From the NCBI GenBank assembly GCA_025459175.1, contig JALORC010000063.1, positions 1-40,789 of the forward strand: a stretch of DNA of 40,789 nt, in the 5' to 3' direction. The first letter of the stretch is position 1; each line of letters starts with the position of its first letter. The position numbers and the translations under genes were made by a program. This DNA comes from Planctomycetota bacterium. Its GTDB lineage: Bacteria > Planctomycetota > UBA1135 > UBA2386. Positions 33,153 through 40,789 of the stretch are shown here, piece after piece. Under the pieces are notes generated by a model. The model searched no databases and was not told the origin of the DNA. It saw only the letters and a list, made by a program, of their open reading frames with translations.

Positions 33153-35429
33153 ATGACCACTGCCTCGACCTTGTCGGTGCCCCCCATGCGCGCCGTCGGC
33201 CGCGACCTGCTGGCCGGACTCGTCGTCTTCCTCGTCGCCCTGCCGCTGTGCCTGGGCATCGCCCACTTGTCCGGTGCGCCGCTGCTGTCCGGGTTGATCT
33301 CCGGCATCCTCGGTGGACTCGTGGTCGGGCCGTTGAGTGCCTCGCGCATCAGCGTCACCGGTCCGGCGGCCGGCCTCGCCGCGGTCGTGGTGGCGCAGGT
33401 GCAGGGGCTCGGCAGCTTCGACGTGTTCCTGGCCGCGGTATTGGTGGCGGGCCTGCTGCAGATCGGACTCGGTCTGCTGCGCGGCGGCCTGGTCGCCAAC
33501 TTCGTGCCGAACAACGTCATCAAGGGCCTGCTGGCGGCAATCGGCATCCTGCTCATTCTGAAGCAGCTGCCGCACCTGGTCGGGCACGACGCCGACTACC
33601 AAGGCGACGAGTCGTTCTCGCAGTCCGACGGTGACAACACGTTCACGGCGCTGGTCACCGCTCTGGGGCGCCTGGTGCCAGGCGCGGCATTGGTCGGCGG
33701 TGTGTCCCTCTGCCTGATCGTGCTGTGGGAGAACACCCGCCTGAAGGCGACCAAGGTCCCGAGCACGCTGGTCGCGGTGCTGGCCGGCACGCTGCTCAGC
33801 GAGTTCCTGCGCTCGACCGGTGGCGACTGGTCGATCGCCGCCAGCCACCTGGTGGCGGTGCCGGTGCTCGGCGAGGGGGGCCTGCAGCTGCAGGACTTGC
33901 TGCGGTACCCCGACTTCTCGCGGTTCTCCGAGCCACGCTTCCTGCTCGCGGCCGTCACCATCGCCGTGGTGGCCTCGTTGGAGACGTTGCTCAACCTCGA
34001 GGCGACCGAGAAGCTCGACCCGGGCCGGCGGCCGGCGAGTCCCAACCGCGAACTGGTCGCCCAGGGCTTCGGCAACCTGCTGGCCGGCGCGCTCGGCGGC
34101 CTGCCGATGACGTCGGTGGTCGTGCGCAGCTCGGTCAACGTCAACGCCGGCGGCCGGTCGCGCCTCTCGACCATCACGCACGGCGTGTTGCTGCTGCTGA
34201 GCGTGTTGCTGCTGGCGCCGCTGATCAATCGCATCCCGTTGGCCGCGCTGGCCGCCGTGCTGATCGTCACCGGCGCCAAGCTCGCCTCGCCCAGGACGTT
34301 CCGCGAGAAGTGGCGCGCCGGCTGGATGCAGTTCGTGCCGTTCCTCGCCACCGTGCTGGCGATCGTGTTCACGGACCTGCTGAGCGGTATCCTGATCGGC
34401 CTCGCCATCAGCCTGTCGTTCGTGCTGGCGCGCAACCTGAAGGGCGGCTTCCACCTGGTGCGCGAGTCGCACGTGTCCGGGCTCGTGCATCGGATCGAAC
34501 TCGGCACCCACGTCAGCTTCCTGAACCGCGCGCGGCTGGCCGACATCCTGTCGCGCTTCCGCCAGGGCGACCAGGTCGCGATCGACGCTCGCGGCGCGGA
34601 ATACGTCGATCCGGACCTGCTGTCGGTGATTCGCGAGTTCGTCGAGGAGGAGGCGCCGCCGCGCGGCATCAAGGTCAGCCTGTTCGGCTTCCAGAAGAAG
34701 TACCAGCTCGCCGACGTGGTGCAGTACGTCGACTTCACGTCGCGCGAGGTGCAGGCCGGGCTGGACCCGCAGCGGGTGCTCGAGCTGTTGCGCGACGGCA
34801 ACCAGCGGTTCCTGAGCGGCCAGCGGCTGCATCGGGATCTGGCGCGCCAGGTCGAGGAGACCTCCGACAGCCAGCATCCGATGGCGATCATCCTCAGCTG
34901 CATCGACTCGCGCGCGCCGGCCGAGCTGCTGTTCGACCTCGGCATCGGCGACATCTTCTCGGTCCGCGTCGCCGGCAACGTCGCCAAGGAGAAGGCGATG
35001 GGCAGTATCGAGTTCGCCTGCAAGATCGTCGGCAGCAAGCTGGTGGTGGTGCTCGGCCACACCCGCTGCGGCGCGGTGAAGGCGACCTGCGACTTCGTGC
35101 ACAAGGGCATCGACCCGGTGGCTGCGACGGGGCTCACCAACCTGCCGGCGATCACCGGCCCGATCAGCGAGGCGGTGCGCGCGGAGACGCTGACGCGCGA
35201 TCACCGCGACAGCAAGAACGAGCCGTTCGTCGAGCGGGTGACCGCGATCCACGTCGAACTGACGATCCAATCGATCCTCGCCCACAGCCCGACGCTGGCA
35301 AAGATGCTGAAGGACGGCGAGATCGGCATCATCGGGGCGATGTACGACGTCGGCAGCGGCCGCGTGAACTTCCTCGAGCACACGGCGCGCGGCGTGCAGC
35401 TGGGCAGTGGTCAGGCCGTCGGCGTCTGA
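33153..35429 (+). CDS. SulP-family anion transporter fused to beta-carbonic anhydrase
   Basis: A 758-residue membrane protein. Residues 10-425 are a SulP transporter with ten to twelve helices, including the family motifs VVFLVALPLCLGIAHLSGAPLLSGLISG (24-51) and SVTGPAAGLAAVVV (67-80). Residues 440-530 form a STAS-like segment, and 538-745 a beta-carbonic anhydrase: zinc ligands Cys583, His636 and Cys639, with the catalytic Asp-Arg pair at Asp585 and Arg587 (SCIDSR, GHTRCG). Such fusions (for example mycobacterial SulP-CA proteins) are thought to move bicarbonate and interconvert it with CO2 at the membrane. Only weak promoter candidates precede it; an AT-rich patch at 33090-33119 is the best. 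The next gene is on the other strand, 22 bases on. Confidence 0.93.
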   Translation: MTTASTLSVPPMRAVGRDLLAGLVVFLVALPLCLGIAHLSGAPLLSGLISGILGGLVVGPLSASRISVTGPAAGLAAVVVAQVQGLGSFDVFLAAVLVAGLLQIGLGLLRGGLVANFVPNNVIKGLLAAIGILLILKQLPHLVGHDADYQGDESFSQSDGDNTFTALVTALGRLVPGAALVGGVSLCLIVLWENTRLKATKVPSTLVAVLAGTLLSEFLRSTGGDWSIAASHLVAVPVLGEGGLQLQDLLRYPDFSRFSEPRFLLAAVTIAVVASLETLLNLEATEKLDPGRRPASPNRELVAQGFGNLLAGALGGLPMTSVVVRSSVNVNAGGRSRLSTITHGVLLLLSVLLLAPLINRIPLAALAAVLIVTGAKLASPRTFREKWRAGWMQFVPFLATVLAIVFTDLLSGILIGLAISLSFVLARNLKGGFHLVRESHVSGLVHRIELGTHVSFLNRARLADILSRFRQGDQVAIDARGAEYVDPDLLSVIREFVEEEAPPRGIKVSLFGFQKKYQLADVVQYVDFTSREVQAGLDPQRVLELLRDGNQRFLSGQRLHRDLARQVEETSDSQHPMAIILSCIDSRAPAELLFDLGIGDIFSVRVAGNVAKEKAMGSIEFACKIVGSKLVVVLGHTRCGAVKATCDFVHKGIDPVAATGLTNLPAITGPISEAVRAETLTRDHRDSKNEPFVERVTAIHVELTIQSILAHSPTLAKMLKDGEIGIIGAMYDVGSGRVNFLEHTARGVQLGSGQAVGV

Positions 35430-35451
35430 TCCATGCGAGCTGCACGGCGGG

Positions 35452-37029
<1,578 letters not shown>

Positions 37030-37035
37030 GGCGTG

Positions 37036-37064
37036 TTCATACCACGATGACGCCGCCGTAGATT
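37036..37064 (+). promoter_or_regulatory. Putative leaderless promoter for the DNA glycosylase gene
   Basis: TTCATA (37036-37041), a 17-base spacer and TAGATT (37059-37064) each share four of six bases with the sigma-70 consensus, and the GTG start at 37072 lies 7 bases after the -10 box. The whole divergent gap is 42 bases, so this promoter and that of selO on the other strand must overlap. Confidence 0.4.
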
Positions 37065-37071
37065 CGGGTGC

Positions 37072-37590
37072 GTGACGTTCGTCCAAGGCTTCCCGTCGGT
37101 GGCCGCGCCGGGCGCTCGGGTGCTGATCCTCGGCAGCATGCCGGGCCGGGCATCGCTGGCCGCTGCGCAGTACTACGCGCACCCGCGCAACGCGTTCTGG
37201 CCGCTGCTCGGGGCGATCCTCGGCTTCGATCCGGCAATGCCCTACGCCAGTCGCTTGCAGTGCCTGCGCGAGCGTGGGGTGGCGCTGTGGGACGTGCTGC
37301 AGAGCTGCGAGCGGCAGGGCAGCCTCGACGCCGCGATCGACCCCCGCACGCAGCGGCCGAACGACTTCGGCGCGCTGTTCGCCGCGCAGCCGGAACTGCG
37401 TGCGGTGCTGTGCAACGGTGCGACCGCGCACCGGCTGTTCGTGCGCACGGTGCTGCCGGCGTTGGCGCCGCGCGGCAGCGAGCCGTTCGCGGTGCACCGG
37501 TTGCCGTCGACGAGTCCGGCCCACGCCGGGCTGCGGTGGGCGGACAAGCTCGCGGCGTGGCGGGCGGTGTTGGCGCCGCTCTGCGGGTGA
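37072..37590 (+). CDS. DNA-deoxyinosine (hypoxanthine) glycosylase, UDG superfamily
   Basis: A 172-residue base-excision repair enzyme. Diagnostic motifs are GSMPG at 21-25, QYYAHPRNAFWPLLG at 33-47 and the C-terminal LPSTSPAHA, all typical of the family-6 hypoxanthine-DNA glycosylases. These remove deaminated adenine from DNA and differ from classical uracil-DNA glycosylases by using the Asn in HPRN instead of the usual Asp. The length is normal. The GTG at 37072 is the only reasonable start before the motif. It is separated from selO by a 42-base divergent gap and converges on the hybrid kinase. Confidence 0.9.
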   Translation: MTFVQGFPSVAAPGARVLILGSMPGRASLAAAQYYAHPRNAFWPLLGAILGFDPAMPYASRLQCLRERGVALWDVLQSCERQGSLDAAIDPRTQRPNDFGALFAAQPELRAVLCNGATAHRLFVRTVLPALAPRGSEPFAVHRLPSTSPAHAGLRWADKLAAWRAVLAPLCG

Positions 37591-37631
37591 GTGCGCTCGG
37601 CCCGCCAGCGCGCCTGGCCGGTCGGGTGGTG

Positions 37632-39914
37632 TCAGTCGGACTTCGGCAGAGCGTCCAGCAGCGTCGCGTAGAGGGCGCGCCGATCGATCGGCTTGGTGGC
37701 GAAGTGCGAGCAACCGGCCGCCCGCGCCCGTTCGCGATCCTCGGCCATCGCGTTGGCGGTCAGCGCGACGATCGGCGTGGTGACGCCCGCCGCGCGCAGC
37801 GTCCGGGTCGCGGTGAGTCCGTCCATGACCGGCATCTGCACGTCCATCACCACCACGTCGAACGGCCGGGCGGTCGCGGCGGCGACCGCCTGCATGCCAT
37901 CGGCGACCACGGTGACCTCGAGGCCGGTGTCGCCGAGGATCCGGCCGAGCAGCCGCTGGTTGTCGGGGCCGTCGTCGGCGAGCAGTACTCGGCCGTGCAG
38001 CTTCGGCACCTGCACCCGCTTCGTCTGCAGCTGCACCGCCGCGGCGCGGTCGCCGGTGGCGGCGCGCTGCATCGGCCCGCAGGCGAGCGTCACGGTGAAG
38101 CGGCTGCCGGCGCCATCGAGGCTCTCGGCGACCAGGTCACCACCGAGCAGCTGCGCCAGGTGCTTGCTGATGTGCAGTCCGAGCCCGGAGCCGCCGAACC
38201 GGCGAGCGGTGCTGTCGTCGACCTGGACGAAGCTGCCGAACAGCCGCGGCAGCTTGTCGGCGGGGATGCCGATGCCGGTGTCGGTGACGCCGATGGCGAT
38301 GGTGCCGGTCGTGAACGACGCCTCGATGGTCACGATCACGCCGCCGGTGACGGTGAACTTGATCGCATTGCCGACCAGGTTCAGCAGGATCTGCCGCAGC
38401 CGGGTCGGGTCGGTGTCGATCGCCTCGGGCATCGACGACGCCAGCACCAGATCGAGCGTGAGCCCCTTCTGCTTCGCCCGCGGTTGCATCAGCGTGATCA
38501 CCTCGGTGGCGATCGCGTCGATCCGGGTCGGCACGCGTTCGATCGTCATGCGGCCTGCCTCGATCTTCGACAGGTCGAGGATGTCGTTGACGATCGTCAG
38601 CAGGTGTTCGCCGTTGCGTCGGATCACCTGTGTCGACTCGGCGCGCTCGGCGGCGGTGGCGTGCTCGCGTTCGAGTTCCTCGGCATAGCCGAGGATCGCG
38701 GTGAGCGGCGTGCGGATCTCGTGGCTCATGTTGGCGAGGAACGCCGCCTTGGCAGCTGCCGCCGCATCGGCGGCGTTCTTGGCGCGCTGCAGTTCGCGCC
38801 GAGCGGCGTGCTCCTCCGTCATGTCACGCAGGATGCCGACGAACAGGCGCTCGTCGCCGACCCGCGCCTCGTTGACGGCGAGTCCGATCGGCACCGTCGT
38901 GCCGTCGCCGCGCACGGCGGTGACCTCGCGCGGGAAGCCGATGATGCGCGGGGGTGCGCCGCCGAGGTAGCGCCGGATGTAGCCGTCGTGCGCCGCCGCG
39001 TGTTCCGGTGGCAGGATCCGGGTGATGTCGCTGCCGATGGCGTCCTCGGCCGGGATCCCGAACAGCGTCGCGGCACCGCCGTTCCATTCGCGGATCGTGC
39101 CGTGCACGTCGATCGCGATCATCGCATCCGAGGCTCCCTCGACGATCGCGCGGTGCATGGCGCGGCTGCGGTCGAGCGACGCGAGCAGATCGGCGAGGCT
39201 GTCCGCCAGCGACTGCAGTTCGGCGTTCGGCATCGGCGACGGTCGGGCCAGCAGGTCGCCGTCGCGGCGGGCCTGCATGGTGCGTTGCAGGCTGGCGACC
39301 GGGCGCAGGATCTGCCGGCGCAGCAGGGCGGCGAACACGCCGATGGCCGCCGCCACCACGCCGAGCAGGGCGATCACCAGCGTGCGGTGCACGGCCTCGG
39401 CCTCGCCCAGCATCGACGTCGCGTCGACATGGACCAGGATCAGGCCGGGTCGGTCGTAGAGCTCGGGCAGGTTGAGATTGGTGAAACGGACCGCGGTCGC
39501 GAGTTCGTAGCAGCCGCTGCCGCGATCGAGGCGCGCGCCGGGCGTCAGCGAGCCCTCGTGGTTGAGGCGCGAGGTCTCGGCCATCGCCTCGGCCGCGGTG
39601 CGCCCGACCAGCAGGCGGCGGGTCGAGCCGAGGATCCGGGCGGGGGTGCCGCCGACCAACAACAGGTCGATGATCTCGCGATGGCTGCCGCTCGCGTAGA
39701 CGAAGCGTTCGATCTCCTGCAGCGAGGTCGCCAGGTTGCACTGCTGCAGCAGCAGATCGGCATGGACGCGCGTGCGCCGGGCCAGCGTGTCGTCGAGAGC
39801 ATTCGCGATGTAGCTCGACAGCATCCGCTCCGCCACGCCGGTGATGCAGAGGCCCGCGCCGAGCAGGGCCAGCGCGAACCGCGTGCGGATGCCCCGGATG
39901 CCGGTCACCGTCAT
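37632..39914 (-). CDS. Hybrid sensor histidine kinase (PAS, HisKA, HATPase, receiver)
   Basis: A 760-residue membrane kinase. Membrane helices at about 12-32 and 178-198 enclose a periplasmic domain of some 145 residues. A HAMP-like linker (200-250) and a PAS domain (about 250-370, HRAIVEGASDAMIAIDVHGTIREWN then GGAATLFG) follow. The H-box is AFLANMSHEIRTPLTAILGY with phospho-acceptor His398. The ATPase domain has an N-box near Asn516 (NLVGNAIKF), DTGIGIP at 545-551 and GGSGLGL at 574-580. A receiver domain ends the protein, with acidic Asp647/648, phospho-acceptor Asp691 (VVVMDVQMPVMDG) and Lys741. The phosphate would pass from His398 to Asp691 and probably to an Hpt partner not seen here. 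Its start overlaps the stop of a periplasmic binding-protein gene as ATGA, so that protein may be its ligand-sensing partner. Confidence 0.93.
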   Translation of the reverse strand: MTVTGIRGIRTRFALALLGAGLCITGVAERMLSSYIANALDDTLARRTRVHADLLLQQCNLATSLQEIERFVYASGSHREIIDLLLVGGTPARILGSTRRLLVGRTAAEAMAETSRLNHEGSLTPGARLDRGSGCYELATAVRFTNLNLPELYDRPGLILVHVDATSMLGEAEAVHRTLVIALLGVVAAAIGVFAALLRRQILRPVASLQRTMQARRDGDLLARPSPMPNAELQSLADSLADLLASLDRSRAMHRAIVEGASDAMIAIDVHGTIREWNGGAATLFGIPAEDAIGSDITRILPPEHAAAHDGYIRRYLGGAPPRIIGFPREVTAVRGDGTTVPIGLAVNEARVGDERLFVGILRDMTEEHAARRELQRAKNAADAAAAAKAAFLANMSHEIRTPLTAILGYAEELEREHATAAERAESTQVIRRNGEHLLTIVNDILDLSKIEAGRMTIERVPTRIDAIATEVITLMQPRAKQKGLTLDLVLASSMPEAIDTDPTRLRQILLNLVGNAIKFTVTGGVIVTIEASFTTGTIAIGVTDTGIGIPADKLPRLFGSFVQVDDSTARRFGGSGLGLHISKHLAQLLGGDLVAESLDGAGSRFTVTLACGPMQRAATGDRAAAVQLQTKRVQVPKLHGRVLLADDGPDNQRLLGRILGDTGLEVTVVADGMQAVAAATARPFDVVVMDVQMPVMDGLTATRTLRAAGVTTPIVALTANAMAEDRERARAAGCSHFATKPIDRRALYATLLDALPKSD

Positions 39915-40789
39915 CTCGGGCCGGCCGGCGCCAGCAACGGCGAACGTTCGATCCCGGGCGCCAGCAGGCACGGTGGCGTCCAGTCGGGGGGATGGCCGAG
40001 GGTGTGCCCGACGCGGGCCGCGATCGCCGACAGCTTGCCGTCTGGTGCGAGCCAGTCGCGCTGGTCGGTGGCGCTGTAGACGACCATGCCGGCGCGGGCG
40101 GCAGCGAAGTCCTCGACCGTCATGCCGGTGACCCGGGCCTTCATGGTGCGGGTCGCCTCCGGTTCGTCGCGGAGCCGTTGCTCGGTGGCGACCAGCGCTG
40201 CATGCAGCCGCGTGACCAGGGTCGGATCGCGCTCGATCAGGCTGCGTTCGACGCAGATCGTGTCGATGACCTCGTCCGGGATCGAGGCCGACGAGAACAG
40301 CGTGCGCACGCCGGGCACGGCGAGCATCTGCTCGGCGTACGGGGGATACGTGATCGCGGCATCGATGCGGCCCCCGGCCAGAGCCGCCTGCATGTGGATC
40401 TGGTCCATGCCGATCGCGGCGACGTCGTGTTCGTCGAGTTCGGCGTGATCCAGTGCGCGGCGGAGCAGATAGGCGCCGAGGGTGGCCGGTTCGTAGGCGA
40501 TGCGTCGCCCGCGGAGGTCGGCCAGACGCTCGCATCCACGCGCCAGCAGTCGATCGCCGCCCTGGCTGGCGTCCGCGACCCAGATCACCGCCGGCTGCCG
40601 GCCCGGCTCGGCGAGCAGGCCGAGTACTTCGATCAGCGTCGACGGCAGCACGTCGATCTGACCCGCTGCGAAGCCCCGCCGCAGGTCGTGCAGCGAGGCA
40701 TACTCGACGATCCGCACCTCGAGCCCCTGCGCGGCGAACAGGCCGAGCTCCTGGGCGACGGCGAGGTGGGCGTAGCCGGGCCACGGATT
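39911..40789 (-). CDS. Periplasmic substrate-binding protein, NMT1/SsuA-like (5' end outside window)
   Basis: The last 292 residues are present and the frame stays open to the window edge, so the N-terminus and signal peptide are missing. Type-2 periplasmic binding features include NPWPGYAHLAVAQELGLF at the visible beginning, then DVLPSTLIEVLGLL, ADLRGRRIAYEPATLGAYLLRRAL and GRIDAAITYPPYAEQML. This pattern is typical of the nitrate/sulfonate/thiamine-precursor (NMT1/THI5-like) binding proteins of ABC importers. An internal GTG at 40717 is not the true start, because coding-like sequence continues upstream. It overlaps the hybrid kinase by 4 bases, so it may deliver its ligand state to the kinase rather than to a transporter; no permease or ATPase gene is visible. 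The ligand is unknown. Confidence 0.85.
   Translation of the reverse strand, partial: NPWPGYAHLAVAQELGLFAAQGLEVRIVEYASLHDLRRGFAAGQIDVLPSTLIEVLGLLAEPGRQPAVIWVADASQGGDRLLARGCERLADLRGRRIAYEPATLGAYLLRRALDHAELDEHDVAAIGMDQIHMQAALAGGRIDAAITYPPYAEQMLAVPGVRTLFSSASIPDEVIDTICVERSLIERDPTLVTRLHAALVATEQRLRDEPEATRTMKARVTGMTVEDFAAARAGMVVYSATDQRDWLAPDGKLSAIAARVGHTLGHPPDWTPPCLLAPGIERSPLLAPAGPR

Noticed and set aside
35393..35446. Inverted repeat CGTGCAGCT / AGCTGCACG around the end of the SulP fusion gene
   Set aside because: The loop is about 36 bases and there is no T-run, so it is a poor terminator; the arms may arise by chance in GC-rich sequence.

Overview
The window is very GC-rich bacterial DNA, almost fully coding, with short intergenic gaps. 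The gene content points to a planctomycete (Planctomycetota) or a close relative, probably environmental. There are several large secreted proteins built from tandem 'WNG/WDG' propeller-like repeats that begin with a near-identical QCGPAWLPG segment. One ECF sigma factor is fused to a membrane helix and carboxypeptidase-regulatory-like domains. Short ATGA overlaps couple many genes, and several start codons lie directly behind a -10-like hexamer, which suggests leaderless mRNAs. This taxonomic call is inference from gene content; no rRNA or other marker lies in the window.

Layout, left to right. (1) 32-4769, minus strand: a lipoprotein and a secreted metzincin-like protease (4-nt overlap), then two coupled membrane proteins, one an ICMT/PEMT-type methyltransferase. 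(2) 4855-8203: a secreted right-handed beta-helix protein facing a secreted kelch-like repeat protein. (3) 8387-11274, minus: a Cu(I)-type P1B ATPase overlapping an ECF sigma factor with a Cys-rich tail, probably a copper export and sensing pair. (4) 11275-13986, plus: a compositionally distinct three-gene operon with its own promoter and palindromic operator. It encodes a Cys-rich secreted protein, a membrane-anchored carboxypeptidase-regulatory-like protein and a MauE/DoxX-like membrane protein. (5) 14045-15518: a SAM methyltransferase whose 3' end is duplicated 0.24 kb downstream, next to the remnant of a convergent gene. (6) 15562-22545, minus: a WNG-repeat secreted protein preceded by the sigma-factor/membrane fusion, then an NDH-2-type flavoprotein carrying cyclic-nucleotide-binding and CBS domains. 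(7) 22787-33012, plus: a secreted beta-rich protein, an M14-type carboxypeptidase, a second SAM methyltransferase, a second WNG-repeat protein, a hemerythrin-like protein and a three-domain secreted histidine phosphatase. (8) 33153-37590: a SulP transporter fused to a beta-carbonic anhydrase, SelO, and a hypoxanthine-DNA glycosylase transcribed divergently from SelO. (9) 37632-40789, minus: a hybrid histidine kinase overlapping a periplasmic substrate-binding protein that runs off the right edge.

The most notable items are the sigma-factor/membrane/carboxypeptidase-regulatory fusion, the Cys-rich/MauE operon, the Cys-tailed sigma next to CopA, the NDH-2/cNMP/CBS fusion, and a promoter-like element repeated with exact spacing before two secreted-protein genes. 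No rRNA, tRNA, CRISPR array or intact mobile element was seen.
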